Origin: Gracilibacillus sp. YIM 98692
GTDB lineage: Bacteria > Bacillota > Bacilli > Bacillales > Amphibacillaceae
Assembly: GCF_010993965.1 (NCBI RefSeq)
Contig: NZ_WIXM01000019.1
Location: 1 to 63,407, forward strand
DNA: 63,407 nt
Direction of reading: 5' to 3'
A program made the position numbers and the translations under genes. Shown here one piece after another: positions 47,694 through 60,337 of the stretch (positions are counted from its first letter, which is position 1; every line of letters starts with the position of its first letter). Under the pieces are notes generated by a model. The model ran no database searches, was not told where the DNA came from, and saw only the letters and a list, made by a program, of their open reading frames with translations.

Positions 47694-49463
47694 ATGATTA
47701 TTAACAATAATATCCCAGCGATGAATACTTATCGTCAAATGGGTATTAACCAACAAGCTCAACAATCTTCAATGGAAAAATTATCTTCAGGTCTTCGTAT
47801 TAACCGTGCTGGTGATGATGCAGCAGGTCTAGCTATTTCCGAAAAAATGCGTGCACAAGTACGTGGTTTGGATCAAGCAAGCCGTAACTCTCAAGACGGT
47901 ATCTCTATGATCCAAACAGCTGAAGGTGCATTAAACGAAACTCATAACATTCTACAACGTATGCGTGAACTTGCAACACAAGCATCAAATGATACAAATG
48001 TTGATGTGGATCGTGAAGAAATTCAAAAAGAAATTAACGAATTGACTTCTGAGATTAATCGTATTGGTAATACCACAGAATTTAACACGCAGAAGATTCT
48101 TAAAGGTGATGAGCAAGTTTCCGTAGAGAAAACTGGATTAGATGAATTAGCTATTGGCAATTTATCTGGTGGTGGAGTCAGTATTCAAAATGCAACTCAG
48201 TCAATTACTATGGCAGCAGCTTCAGGTGGAAATGTTGATACTGATGAGTTTAAGCTAACACTTGGTGATGTTGATGGGAATTTGCAAGAAATAACTATAA
48301 ATTTCGCTTCTGGTACATCAGATGAGTACGTTTCTGGTAGTGCAACTGCAAACAGTGCTTCAGTTACATTAGATGGAGGAAACGATACAAAAGCAAGTGG
48401 TGTGGCTGATATAATGGCTAATGCTTTAAAAGCAGCTGTTAATGAAAATGATAAATTAGCTGGAAATTATGATATAAAAGGTTCTGGTAATGACCTAGTA
48501 TTAGAAGCAGTAAATGAGCTAGAAGGAAAAGACGGTAAAATAGAGGCGACTAGTGGCGCAAGCAGCGCTGATGCTGTTTCAGCAAATGGAGACGCTTCTA
48601 TTGGTACAACTGTTTATGATAAAGCTAGCGGAACAATGAGTGTTTCTGGATTATCAAGTGGGGAAATACGTGATTTAGCTGGTACAGGATTAACAGTAAA
48701 TGGAGAAGCTGTAGAATTTTATAATTCAAGCGAAGGAAATTATACTGGTGATGCAATAGGAATTGATACAAGTTCTGCAATTGCAATGATAGACAATGGT
48801 AATACAACTTCAGGCCAAACACAATTGGCAAAAGATATACAAAATGTACTAGATGATATTGATGGTATTGATGTTTCACAAGATGGGAGTGGAACAATTA
48901 GTGTTGTAGCTTCTGAAGGTGGAGAAGACGGTAACGATATCTCCATTACAGACGGTGCAACAAGCAGTGACTTTACTGCTAAATTCCAAATTGGTTCTAA
49001 CCAAGGTCAAAGCATGCAAATTAATATTAGTGATATGCGTGCAGAAGCATTAAGTGTAGCTGGTTCAGAATCTGAAGGTAGTGTAGAGGGTGTAGAAGGA
49101 GCTGTTTACACTGAAGTAGAAAGTGTTACTAATGGAACAGACAATAACAAAACTGAATTTGCTCTGGATGTATCATCTTCTGATAATGCATCCGCCGCAG
49201 TAACTGCTATTAATAATGCGATCGAAGAAGTATCAGCTCAACGTTCAAATCTTGGTTCATTCCAGAACCGTTTAGAACATACTATTGCAAACTTAGATAA
49301 TTCTTCTGAGAACTTATCAGCTGCGGAATCTCGTATCCGTGATGTTGATATGGCTGCAGAAATGATGGAGCAAACACGCTCTAATATCCTTGCTCAAGCA
49401 TCTCAATCCATGTTAGCTCAAGCTAATCAACAACCACAATCAGTATTACAGTTATTAGGATAA
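47694..49463 (+). CDS. hag: Flagellin 1 (large, Hag)
   Basis: Predicted 589-residue flagellin; start ATG 47694 follows AAGGAGGA. N-terminal D0/D1 (about 1-165, [20 protein letters not shown] and [20 protein letters not shown]) and C-terminal D1/D0 (about 490-589, ending [14 protein letters not shown]) are canonical. The central 320 residues are a Ser/Thr/Gly/Asp-rich D2/D3 insertion that makes it almost twice the B. subtilis Hag (304). Its many Ser/Thr residues are candidate O-glycosylation sites for the adjacent island. Confidence 0.96.
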   Translation: MIINNNIPAMNTYRQMGINQQAQQSSMEKLSSGLRINRAGDDAAGLAISEKMRAQVRGLDQASRNSQDGISMIQTAEGALNETHNILQRMRELATQASNDTNVDVDREEIQKEINELTSEINRIGNTTEFNTQKILKGDEQVSVEKTGLDELAIGNLSGGGVSIQNATQSITMAAASGGNVDTDEFKLTLGDVDGNLQEITINFASGTSDEYVSGSATANSASVTLDGGNDTKASGVADIMANALKAAVNENDKLAGNYDIKGSGNDLVLEAVNELEGKDGKIEATSGASSADAVSANGDASIGTTVYDKASGTMSVSGLSSGEIRDLAGTGLTVNGEAVEFYNSSEGNYTGDAIGIDTSSAIAMIDNGNTTSGQTQLAKDIQNVLDDIDGIDVSQDGSGTISVVASEGGEDGNDISITDGATSSDFTAKFQIGSNQGQSMQINISDMRAEALSVAGSESEGSVEGVEGAVYTEVESVTNGTDNNKTEFALDVSSSDNASAAVTAINNAIEEVSAQRSNLGSFQNRLEHTIANLDNSSENLSAAESRIRDVDMAAEMMEQTRSNILAQASQSMLAQANQQPQSVLQLLG

Positions 49464-49496
49464 TATAATTTAAAAATTTCTGTCTTAGACTGGAGT

Positions 49497-49535
49497 AATA
49501 GGCTGTCGAGAATTCTCGACAGCCTATTTTATTTG
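49497..49535 (+). terminator. Terminator of hag1
   Basis: AATAGGCTGTCGAG and CTCGACAGCCTATT form a 14-bp stem around AATT, followed by TTATTTG. Confidence 0.93.
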
Positions 49536-49609
49536 TTTTACATATAACCCTATATACTGTAAAAAATATAATTTGTTTCATTTACCATAAAAACATTTGT
49601 AGAAGCTAT

Positions 49610-49635
49610 TGAAATTTTGGTTTTCAGACCGATAT
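49610..49635 (+). promoter_or_regulatory. Sigma-D-like promoter of the glycosylation island
   Basis: ACCGATAT (49628-49635) matches seven of eight bases of the sigma-D -10 GCCGATAT. The -35 is weaker: TGAA at 49610 (14-base spacer). The first island gene starts 40 bases downstream. Confidence 0.6.
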
Positions 49636-49674
49636 AATAAATAAATAGTTTTACGTTATTCTGGAGGATATTTT

Positions 49675-50269
49675 ATGGAATTAATTTTAAATAATAGAGA
49701 TAAGTCGATATTTATAGAACAACCAAATAATACAGATGATATTATACATGAAATAAATCAGCTAATAGATGATAATTTAATTTTTAGTCATTTGGAGCTG
49801 AATGGAAAAGAAATTTATAGTGATTTTAAGCATTATATTTCCGTTCATCTAGCAAGTATACAGTCTATTAAAATTATTGCTAAATCCCAAAAGACATTTA
49901 TTAACGATAGTCTACTATCAGCTGAAGTTTACCTAAAAAGAGCAATATTTTTGTTAGATGATGTAGTTGATAATTTTTATAATAATCCTAGTACGGATGA
50001 TTGGGATGATTTTAAAGATTTAGTTGATGGATTACAATGGATAATTCAAATGTTAAATAGTATATCTAATTTAACAGAAAAGCCGGAAAATGGTGGAGCT
50101 TATATAAAGATAAATACAGAACTTACGGAAACTATCCATGCACTCGGTGATGCAGTAGCAAATCAAGATGGCATACTTATAGCGGATATTATTTACTATG
50201 AAATAATCCCCACTTATAAACAGTTAGAGAAACTTATAAATAAAACAATTGACGAAGAGGGACGAAGAT

Positions 50270-50283
<14 letters not shown>
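49675..50283 (+). CDS. Conserved unknown protein preceding maf
   Basis: Predicted 202-residue acidic, mostly helical protein without signal peptide or recognised domain. It starts after TGGAGGA and overlaps the maf gene by 14 bases, so the two are translationally coupled. Similar small helical proteins are often placed next to Maf in Gram-positive motility loci; a chaperone or adaptor for flagellin glycosylation is a reasonable guess only. Confidence 0.65.
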
Positions 50284-53082
<2,799 letters not shown>

Positions 53083-53115
53083 TTAAACTTTGTAATGCAA
53101 AGGGATGTGATCTTG

Positions 53116-53847
53116 GTGAATATAGTTGCCATTATTCAAGCAAGGATGGGGTCTTCAAGGTTACAAGGAAAAGTATTAAAGGAAGTAATGAGTAAACCAT
53201 TGTTAGAGTATCAATTACAAAGAGTAAAGAAATCAGAACTAATTACAGATGTGGTTGTAGCGACAACACTTTTACCTAGTGATGACCTTATTATAGATTT
53301 ATGTAATGAATTAAATATTAAGACCTTTAGAGGCCCAGAAAATAATGTTCTTGAAAGATATTATCAAGCAGCAAGAGAATATGATGCTAATATTATCGTG
53401 AGAATGACTGGTGATTGTCCTTTAATTGATCCTTTTATTATAGATAAAGTAATAGATAATTATATTGATAATGAATATGATTATGTCTCAAATACACAAA
53501 TACGTACCTATCCACGAGGAATGGATGTAGAAGTTTTTTCAGGTAAAGCACTTAAGAGTGCTTATGATAATGCCAAAAAAGGGTATGAAAAAGAACACGT
53601 AACTCCTTATATTTACTTAAATAAAAGGTACTTCAATATAGGACAAGTTCAATATAAAGAAAATTATAGTAAATATCGTTTGACTGTCGATACTGCAGAA
53701 GACTTTAATCTTATATCCGAAATTTTAAAGAGTATCTATCCAAATAAACAACTTTTTACTTTAAATGATATTATTTATTTATTGGAAAAAGAGCCTGAAT
53801 TAATAGAAATCAATAAACATGTAAAGCAAAAAAAATTAGGTGAATAA
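53116..53847 (+). CDS. SpsF-type cytidylyltransferase
   Basis: Predicted 243-residue nucleotidyltransferase of the CTP_transf_3/SpsF family. Start GTG 53116 follows AAAGGGAT. IIQARMGSSRLQGKVLKEV near residue 5 is the nucleotide-binding signature and VRMTGDCPLIDPFIID near 100 supplies metal-binding residues. SpsF/PseF-type enzymes activate nonulosonates as CMP-sugars for transfer by Maf. B. subtilis SpsF acts in spore coat polysaccharide; here the context is flagellar. Confidence 0.82.
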   Translation: MNIVAIIQARMGSSRLQGKVLKEVMSKPLLEYQLQRVKKSELITDVVVATTLLPSDDLIIDLCNELNIKTFRGPENNVLERYYQAAREYDANIIVRMTGDCPLIDPFIIDKVIDNYIDNEYDYVSNTQIRTYPRGMDVEVFSGKALKSAYDNAKKGYEKEHVTPYIYLNKRYFNIGQVQYKENYSKYRLTVDTAEDFNLISEILKSIYPNKQLFTLNDIIYLLEKEPELIEINKHVKQKKLGE

Positions 53848-53849
53848 AA

Positions 53850-54722
53850 TTGAAAAAAGTTATGATTTTTGGTGCAACAGGGATGTTGGGGAAATCACTC
53901 AGTCATGTATTACAACAAATTGGAATTGAAGTTATTGAGGTAACAAGAAATTATCCATACTATATTGATTTTATTTTAAATAGTAATTCAATAGACGATT
54001 TAATCAGATTAGAATCACCTGATATAGTGATTAATTGTGCTGCAATTGTAAACTTAGAATATTGTGAGAAAAATCCTAAAGAAGCATACCTAGTCAATGC
54101 TAGAGCACCATATATTTTATCATCTGCTTGTGAAAAGTTTGGAGTATATTTTGTGCAAATTTCAACAGATCATTATTATAATGACAAACCAATTCATTCG
54201 CATTATGAAAATGAAAAAATAACGCTATTAAATGAGTATGCTAAAACGAAATTTGCAGGTGAAGCTTTTACATTGATTAATCAAGCAGCATTAGTTATTA
54301 GAACAAATCTAGTTGGCTTTAGAAATGGTTATAGTCCTACTTTCTTTGAATGGATAATTAAAGAACTTGAAGCGAATAGGGATATTATAGGTTACACTGA
54401 TTTCTATACTTCTAGTATAGATACAATTAGCTTTTCAGAACTTCTTCTAAAGCTTATAAATTTGAAAACTTGCGGAATTTATAATATCGCAGCTAATGAT
54501 GTTATTTCTAAATATGAATTTATTCGGAAAGTGGCATATTATTTTAATACAAGTAGTCAGATAAAAAAAGGTAAAATAACAAATACCATACCCAGAGCAA
54601 AGACTTTAGGTTTAGATAATAGTAAATTTATTAAGCATACAGGGGAGATACCCCCTACAAGTAATGAAGTTATTAATCGCCTAGTTAATGAATATAGAAA
54701 GGGTGAGCTTGTTGAACTTTAA
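53850..54722 (+). CDS. RmlD-like nucleotide-sugar reductase
   Basis: Predicted 290-residue SDR of the RmlD_sub_bind family, starting at TTG 53850 after TTAGGTGA. The cofactor loop FGATGMLGKSLSHVL near 6, the ISTDHYYNDKPIHSHYENE block near 105 and catalytic YAKTK near 130 are seen. RmlD enzymes reduce a 4-keto-6-deoxy sugar. Placed after a PseB-like dehydratase, it may reduce the 4-keto group instead of the usual amination, which would give a 4-hydroxy rather than 4-amino sugar (inference). Confidence 0.78.
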   Translation: MKKVMIFGATGMLGKSLSHVLQQIGIEVIEVTRNYPYYIDFILNSNSIDDLIRLESPDIVINCAAIVNLEYCEKNPKEAYLVNARAPYILSSACEKFGVYFVQISTDHYYNDKPIHSHYENEKITLLNEYAKTKFAGEAFTLINQAALVIRTNLVGFRNGYSPTFFEWIIKELEANRDIIGYTDFYTSSIDTISFSELLLKLINLKTCGIYNIAANDVISKYEFIRKVAYYFNTSSQIKKGKITNTIPRAKTLGLDNSKFIKHTGEIPPTSNEVINRLVNEYRKGELVEL

Positions 54723-55788
54723 ATCGGAGTTAAAAATAAATAATTCAACAATATCATTAAGTAATCCATCTTATTTTATTGCAGATATAGCCTCAAATCA
54801 TGATGGTGATTTAAATAGAGCTAAGGAATTGATTTGGTTATGTAAAGAAGCTGAAGCTGATGCTGTAAAATTTCAACATTTTACAGCAGAGGGTTTAATA
54901 AGCCAAAAGGGTTTTGATGGAATAGAGAATGCAAGTCATCAATCGAATTGGCATAAAAGTGTGTTTGATGTCTTTAAAGATTATGAGCTAAATAGAAACT
55001 GGAATTTGGAATTAATGGAAGAAGCTAAAAAAGCAAATATTGATTTTTTAACTACTCCTTATGATTTAGAGGCTGTTGATGAATTAGATCAATACCTTCC
55101 AGCATATAAGATTGGGTCCGGTGATATAACGTATACTGACTTTATTAAGACAATATCAAGGAAAAATAAACCCATGTTGATGGCGACTGGAGCATCAGAT
55201 ATAGCAGATGTTGAAAGAGCGGTTCATTCAATCAATAAATATAATGAGAAGATTGTATTAATGCAATGTAATACTAACTACACAAACTCATTAGAAAACT
55301 TTCATTATATAAATCTAAATGTTTTAAAATTATACACTACAATGTTTCCTAATGTAATCTTGGGATTATCAGATCACACCCCTGGCCACAGTACAGTGCT
55401 TGGTGCTATAGCACTAGGAGCAAGGGTAATAGAAAAACATTTTACAGATGATAATGAAAGGATAGGGCCAGATCATCCTTTTTCTATGAATCCAAAATCA
55501 TGGAAAGAAATGGTGGAAAGATCAAGGGAATTGGAACAATCTTTAGGTGATGGTGTAAAAAAAATCGAAAAAAACGAAGAAAAAACTGCAATAATACAAA
55601 GAAGAGCATGTTATTTAAAGAAGTCCCTAAAAAAAGGAGATATTCTAAAAAATGATGACGTGGACTTTTTAAGACCAGCAACAGTTAATGCCATCAAACC
55701 TTACGAGATAATAAATTATATTGGAAAAAAAATAAATTCATCTAAAGAAAAAGGTGAAGTAATAAACAAGCATGATATGGGGGAATAA
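54712..55788 (+). CDS. N-acetylneuraminate/nonulosonate synthase family (NeuB/PseI/SpsE-like)
   Basis: Predicted 358-residue PEP-dependent aldol condensing enzyme. The start is a TTG (54712 or 54709) after AAAGGGTGA, overlapping the previous gene by about 11 bases. The TIM barrel begins YFIADIASNHDGDLNRAKEL and has AVKFQHFTAEGLI near 55, MATGASDIADVERAV near 155 and LSDHTPGHST near 220; a C-terminal SAF domain (about 295-355) follows. It joins PEP to a six-carbon aminosugar to form a nine-carbon acid. The exact sugar is uncertain because other steps are atypical. Confidence 0.88.
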   Translation: MNFKSELKINNSTISLSNPSYFIADIASNHDGDLNRAKELIWLCKEAEADAVKFQHFTAEGLISQKGFDGIENASHQSNWHKSVFDVFKDYELNRNWNLELMEEAKKANIDFLTTPYDLEAVDELDQYLPAYKIGSGDITYTDFIKTISRKNKPMLMATGASDIADVERAVHSINKYNEKIVLMQCNTNYTNSLENFHYINLNVLKLYTTMFPNVILGLSDHTPGHSTVLGAIALGARVIEKHFTDDNERIGPDHPFSMNPKSWKEMVERSRELEQSLGDGVKKIEKNEEKTAIIQRRACYLKKSLKKGDILKNDDVDFLRPATVNAIKPYEIINYIGKKINSSKEKGEVINKHDMGE

Positions 55789-55794
55789 TTTAGA

Positions 55795-56319
55795 ATGATA
55801 AAAGGTTCTAAAGTAGGATTAAGATCTATTGAGGAACAAGACTTGGATAAATTACAATCATGGCGTAATAATTCTGAATTGAGAGTCTATTTTCGTGAAT
55901 ATAGAGAATTAAATAAACAAAATCAATATGGGTGGTATAATAACGTTGTTTCAAATAGTAAAAATACTATTATGTTCGGAATAATTAATTTACAAACTGA
56001 AAATCTAATTGGGGCTTGTGGTTTATGTTATATTGATTGGATTAATAGGAGTGCAGAGCTATCGGTTTATATTGGTGAAAAAAAGATTTATATTGATGAC
56101 ATTTATGCAACTGAGGCTACAGAACTACTAGAAACATATGGGTTTGAAGAGGTGAATCTCAATCGTATATGGTGTGAAGTTTATTCTTTTGATGAGAAAA
56201 AAATAAAATTATTAAATGAAGCTGGTTATATCTTAGAAGGAAGACTAAGAAGCACACACTGGACAAAAGGTTCTTGGTATGATTCTTATATATATGGAAA
56301 ATTACTATCGGAACAATAG
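55795..56319 (+). CDS. GNAT N-acetyltransferase (RimJ/RimL type, PseH-like)
   Basis: Predicted 174-residue acetyltransferase. The GNAT core includes GLRSIEEQDLDKLQSWRNNS at the N-terminus, NLIGACGLCYIDWINRSAEL near 65 and the C-terminal NRIWCEVYSFDEKKIKLLNE near 122. The standard glycine-rich acetyl-CoA loop is replaced by GEKKIYIDDIYATEATELL, an unusual sequence in this family that may weaken binding. In Pse loci PseH acetylates the 4-amino group; here it may acetylate a nonulosonate precursor. Six bases after the synthase gene. Confidence 0.75.
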   Translation: MIKGSKVGLRSIEEQDLDKLQSWRNNSELRVYFREYRELNKQNQYGWYNNVVSNSKNTIMFGIINLQTENLIGACGLCYIDWINRSAELSVYIGEKKIYIDDIYATEATELLETYGFEEVNLNRIWCEVYSFDEKKIKLLNEAGYILEGRLRSTHWTKGSWYDSYIYGKLLSEQ

Positions 56320-56397
56320 TACTAATAAAAGGTTTAGTTAATATATTTATTTTAGTGTATTAATAAATATATGAAGTATATCTTAGGATGTGATTAA

Positions 56398-57396
56398 ATG
56401 AGATTTGATTTTATACATATCGGTATGATGAAGACAGCTACAACGTATATGCAAAATGTATGGCAACAGGATCCAACATATTGTTTATCTTGGCAAGGAA
56501 ATACACAATTTTTAAATGAATTAAGGAATAATGTTATTCAGGACAATACGAACATGTTAGTAAGTACTCTAATTAATACAGATACAGTACCAAAGTCAAA
56601 TCAAACCGTTGTCGTAAGTAGGGAAGGTTTTTCAACAGCATTTTTAAATCAACCGGTATATCAAGATAAAATACCTGAATTTGTTGACTACACAAGCAAA
56701 AGTTTGAACCAAGTTACTAAAAAGACAGAAAACTTACTAATAACAATCCGGGAACCAATTTCTTGGATAAGGTCTATGTACGTTCAATCTATTAAACAAG
56801 GTAATTATGGTTCAGCACAGGAATTTGTCGATAAACAAAGTGAATTTTTAAAAAATTCTTTAGACCTTGAGTATGTAATCAGTTGCTATAAAAGATATTT
56901 TAGCAATATCTTAGTTTTGCCTTTTGAATTACTTAAAGAGAATAAAAAAATATTCTGGGGAGTAATCTCGGATGCTTTTCAAGTTCCAGTTGCTAAAGAT
57001 AATTTAGACCAAAAAATGAATACCTCTTTAAATTTAGAAAGAACTTATTTATTGTCTAAAATGAATGAAATGTCTAGGTTACTAACAAATACTCTAAAAA
57101 ATTCATCGGATTACAATAATGTCAAAGAAAAAAGACATTTGATTATAAATCACTTAAGTAACGAAAAATGGGTTCATAGAAGATTTGTAGAATATGCTTC
57201 TAGTGAACAAATTCATGAGTTATATAATTTGTTTGGAATTACTAATCCACCAATAGATTTTTTAGAATTTAAATTAACAAATGATTTAAAGGATGCCATC
57301 CAAAAGAATTATATTGATTTTCTAAAAGAAAATACTATTCCAGAAGTAAGCGAAGAATATCAAGCTGCTTTTGATGAGATAACACATAATATATAG
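56398..57396 (+). CDS. Sulfotransferase-like protein 1
   Basis: Predicted 332-residue protein. IHIGMMKTATTYMQNVW at residues 6-22 is a 5'-phosphosulfate-binding loop (KTxTT type) and TIREPISWIRSMYVQ near 118 fits the 3'-phosphate motif RxPxxxxxS, together indicating a PAPS-dependent sulfotransferase. The C-terminal 150 residues are helical and poorly conserved. No signal peptide or membrane segment, so it acts in the cytoplasm before export of flagellin. It follows the acetyltransferase by 78 bases, after AGGATGTG. Confidence 0.72.
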   Translation: MRFDFIHIGMMKTATTYMQNVWQQDPTYCLSWQGNTQFLNELRNNVIQDNTNMLVSTLINTDTVPKSNQTVVVSREGFSTAFLNQPVYQDKIPEFVDYTSKSLNQVTKKTENLLITIREPISWIRSMYVQSIKQGNYGSAQEFVDKQSEFLKNSLDLEYVISCYKRYFSNILVLPFELLKENKKIFWGVISDAFQVPVAKDNLDQKMNTSLNLERTYLLSKMNEMSRLLTNTLKNSSDYNNVKEKRHLIINHLSNEKWVHRRFVEYASSEQIHELYNLFGITNPPIDFLEFKLTNDLKDAIQKNYIDFLKENTIPEVSEEYQAAFDEITHNI

Positions 57397-57433
57397 CTTT
57401 ATCATTTGCGAATATAAAGGTAGGGTTAATTTA

Positions 57434-58747
57434 ATGGCTAGTGAAGGATTAAAAATGTATGAATTAATGGAGAAATTATTTCCAATTTGCAGAAGTATAA
57501 CTGGTGAGGGTGTTAGAGAAACTTTAAGGGATATTCAAGAACATATACCACTTGAAGTGAAGGAGGTTCCTAGCGGTACGGAAGTATTTGATTGGACAAT
57601 TCCAAGAGAATGGAACATCAATGATGCTTATGTTAAAAATGATCAAGGAGAAAAGATTATTGATTTTCAACAAAATAATTTACATGTAATGGGTTATTCT
57701 GTTCCCGTTGATAAAAGAGTAACTCGTGAAGAATTAGAAGAACATTTATACTCATTACCGGATCAGCCAAATGCCATTCCTTATGTTACTTCATATTACA
57801 AAGAACGTTGGGGCTTTTGTATACGTCATGGGGACAGAACGAAATTAACTGATAGAGAATACTATGTCAAAATTGATAGTTCATTAGAAAATGGAAGTCT
57901 TACCTATGGAGAATTAATTATTCCAGGTGAACAGCGTGAAGAGGTTTTCTTATCCACATACATATGTCACCCTTCTATGGCAAATAACGAATTGTCAGGC
58001 CCAGTCTTATTATCCCATCTAGTAAAGTGGTTACGTACTAAAAAACGAAAGTATACTTATCGGATTGTTTTTGTTCCTGAAACAATAGGCGCTTTAACTT
58101 ATTTAAGTAGAAATTTAGAAGAAATGAAGGAGAATATTATAGCTGGATTTAATATTACTTGTGTTGGTGATGATTTAGAGTACTCTTTTCTTCCTTCTCG
58201 TTATGGAAATACATTATCAGATCGTGTGGCACTAAAAATAATGGAAGATAGCGATATATCCTTTAAGAAATATTCATTCCTTGAAAGAGGAAGTGACGAA
58301 AGACAATATTGTAGTCCAGGTATTGATTTACCAATTGCTAGTATTATGCGTACAAAGTATTGGGAATATCCGGAATATCACACGTCATTGGATAATCTAG
58401 ATTTTGTTTCACCAAATGGATTACAAGGAGCTTTTGATATTTATAAAGCCTGTATCGAGTTAATAGAGCAAAATGAAAAATTTATGGTGAATTGTTTAGG
58501 AGAACCACAGCTAGGAAAAAGAGGTTTGTATCCGACTATAAGTAAAAAAGGTTCTGCAAATCGGGTAAGAGATATACTTAATGTTCTCACATATGCTGAT
58601 GGAACTAACGATTTAATTGATATCAGTTACATTACTGGCTTACCAGTTAGTGATGTATTAGATATTGTGTATGATCTTTACAATAAAAATCTATTAATAG
58701 TAAAAGAACGGGAAGATATTGCTTCTTTTGATTTTCAATTAAATTAG
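57434..58747 (+). CDS. DUF4910 (aminopeptidase-like) protein
   Basis: Predicted 437-residue protein with a DUF2172/DUF4910 zinc-peptidase-like core. LFPICRSITGEGVRETL near 16 is the family start, and metal ligands are suggested by STYICHPSMANNELSGP near 175, VFVPETIGAL near 212, ERGSDERQYCSPG near 285 and EYHTSLDNLDFV near 315. The C-terminal 60 residues look like a winged helix. These M28-like proteins recur in nonulosonate and polysaccharide loci, where an amidase/deacylase role on sugars is suspected; this is not proven. Confidence 0.75.
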   Translation: MASEGLKMYELMEKLFPICRSITGEGVRETLRDIQEHIPLEVKEVPSGTEVFDWTIPREWNINDAYVKNDQGEKIIDFQQNNLHVMGYSVPVDKRVTREELEEHLYSLPDQPNAIPYVTSYYKERWGFCIRHGDRTKLTDREYYVKIDSSLENGSLTYGELIIPGEQREEVFLSTYICHPSMANNELSGPVLLSHLVKWLRTKKRKYTYRIVFVPETIGALTYLSRNLEEMKENIIAGFNITCVGDDLEYSFLPSRYGNTLSDRVALKIMEDSDISFKKYSFLERGSDERQYCSPGIDLPIASIMRTKYWEYPEYHTSLDNLDFVSPNGLQGAFDIYKACIELIEQNEKFMVNCLGEPQLGKRGLYPTISKKGSANRVRDILNVLTYADGTNDLIDISYITGLPVSDVLDIVYDLYNKNLLIVKEREDIASFDFQLN

Positions 58748-58764
58748 GAAAGGACGAGTAAACA

Positions 58765-59922
58765 TTGGAACAGAAACCATATATAATTACGGGTATGCCT
58801 AGATCAGGGACAACGTTGATTTCTAGAATACTTGATGCTCACCCGAATTCAATAGCCCCGCCTGATCCGTATTTTGGTTTTTTTCGTGAATTTAGAAATG
58901 CTTTGTTTGAAGAATTGGGGATTGATTATAATAAAGAAGAACCGTTGCATGATTATTTTTATGGGAACAATACACATAAAAAACATGCAATTATGAATGC
59001 AAAGTTAGAAATACCATTAAACAGAAACTTGGATAATATTAAAGATACCATTAATAGTTTTGCCGAGACATCGTCTCCATTGGTGATTCCTTATGTAAAA
59101 AAAATTGAGGCAGATGACTATAAATCTCTTTTACTCGCATTATATAGGGCTTTAAAAAATGCTTACGGAGATAATTCAACTACACATATAGGATTTAAAA
59201 CAGCATGGATTGAAGAGTTTTTCCATCCTCTTTATCAATCATTAAATGAAATGAAGTTTGTTCAAATTATTCGGGATCCAAGATCTTTAATTGCATCTAG
59301 ATTAAAATCTACTCAAAACTTAAGACACGATTATCCTTTAGATTTTCTAGTGAAAAATTGGCGTAAATCTGTATTATATGGTATGTATAATGCTAAATAT
59401 TATAGTGATAATGTCTATGTTGTAAAATATGAAGATCTGGTTACAAACACTAAAGAAGAAGTTAAAAAAATATGTAGATTTTTAGAATTAGAATATAATG
59501 AAAAAATGGTTGATATAAGTTCCTTTCGTGATGGGAAGGGAAATACATGGACTAATAATTCCGCTTATAAAGATACCAATACTATATCAAGTGATTTTAT
59601 TAATAAGTGGATGGATGTATTAACTGCTAACGAAGTTCAATATATTGAAGATCTATGTAATTTCGAAATGATGTATTATGGCTATAATAGAATTACTAAA
59701 AATAATATTCAAAGATCGGCTTTCCAATCTCTTAATAAGGATAGCCATGAATCAGATTGGATTAATCAAATGGATAAGCCTATTCAAATGTCAGAAGCAG
59801 AATTATTAAAATACCATGTGTATAATGATCCAGAGCTTGATAAGTATTCAAATGAATTTTTAGAGAAATTGTTTTTATTCCCTGAGATACCGGACATAGC
59901 TGATGAACCAAAAGTTCGTTGA
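58765..59922 (+). CDS. Sulfotransferase family protein 2
   Basis: Predicted 385-residue PAPS-dependent sulfotransferase of the Sulfotransfer_1/3 type. ITGMPRSGTTLISRILDAHP (residues 8-27) is a classical 5'-phosphosulfate loop and VQIIRDPRSLIASRL near 170 the 3'-phosphate motif; KYEDLVTNTKEEVKKICRFL near 222 is also typical. Start TTG 58765 follows GGAAAGGACGAG. It is more typical than the first sulfotransferase of the island and differs from it in sequence. Last gene of the island, with no clear terminator. Confidence 0.85.
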   Translation: MEQKPYIITGMPRSGTTLISRILDAHPNSIAPPDPYFGFFREFRNALFEELGIDYNKEEPLHDYFYGNNTHKKHAIMNAKLEIPLNRNLDNIKDTINSFAETSSPLVIPYVKKIEADDYKSLLLALYRALKNAYGDNSTTHIGFKTAWIEEFFHPLYQSLNEMKFVQIIRDPRSLIASRLKSTQNLRHDYPLDFLVKNWRKSVLYGMYNAKYYSDNVYVVKYEDLVTNTKEEVKKICRFLELEYNEKMVDISSFRDGKGNTWTNNSAYKDTNTISSDFINKWMDVLTANEVQYIEDLCNFEMMYYGYNRITKNNIQRSAFQSLNKDSHESDWINQMDKPIQMSEAELLKYHVYNDPELDKYSNEFLEKLFLFPEIPDIADEPKVR

Positions 59923-59953
59923 AATATATTTATAAAATTATTGATAAAAACAC

Positions 59954-59980
59954 TTAACATTCCTAACCGACTTCCGATAA
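59954..59980 (+). promoter_or_regulatory. Sigma-D-like promoter of the csrA-paralogue/hag2 unit
   Basis: TTAA (59954-59957), exactly 15 bases, TCCGATAA (59973-59980). This matches the hag1 promoter (TAAA-N15-TCCGATAG) closely. Confidence 0.65.
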
Positions 59981-60016
59981 ATAAAGTAAGAAGTCCAAAA
60001 TCCAATAGCAAGGTAA

Positions 60017-60030
60017 CTCAGGACGAGTTC
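60017..60030 (+). promoter_or_regulatory. AGGA-loop hairpin in the leader of csrA paralogue 1
   Basis: AACTC-AGGAC-GAGTT forms a five-base-pair hairpin with GGA in the loop, the shape bound by CsrA. CTCAGGACGAG recurs before the second paralogue. A further ATTGC/GCAAT hairpin lies near 60044-60058. Confidence 0.5.
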
Positions 60031-60150
60031 GAATGCGTTTTTATTGCAAGAGGCAATGGATTTACATTCTGTTCTCGTCCTTTCTTGGCTTCTAAATGTA
60101 AAAATATTACAATATGATTAAGGGAATCTTCCAGGAAGGAGGAGCTGTCC

Positions 60151-60303
60151 GTGCTCGTACTGACTTGTAAAACTGGGGAGTCGATTAAGATTGATGACCG
60201 AATTACAGTGCGGGTGGTAGCAGGCAAAAAGGGGCAGTTACGCTTAGCGATTGATGCACCGAAAGACGTAGCGATCCACCGCGGCGAAAAACAACCATCA
60301 TAG
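60151..60303 (+). CDS. CsrA-like protein, short paralogue 1 (50 residues)
   Basis: A 50-codon ORF begins at GTG 60151 after GGAAGGAGGAG and is clearly CsrA: MLVLTCKTGESIKIDDRITV at the N-terminus and LRLAIDAPKDVAIHRGE near 30-46. Arg6 of the MLVLTRK motif is Cys, while the GGA-contacting Arg44 is kept. It ends right after the RNA-binding strand and lacks the C-terminal helix that CsrA uses to meet FliW, so it may bind RNA without FliW control or act as a dominant partner in heterodimers (inference). Confidence 0.88.
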   Translation: MLVLTCKTGESIKIDDRITVRVVAGKKGQLRLAIDAPKDVAIHRGEKQPS

Positions 60304-60337
60304 TTTTTAACATAGATATATAATTAAATATTTCAAA

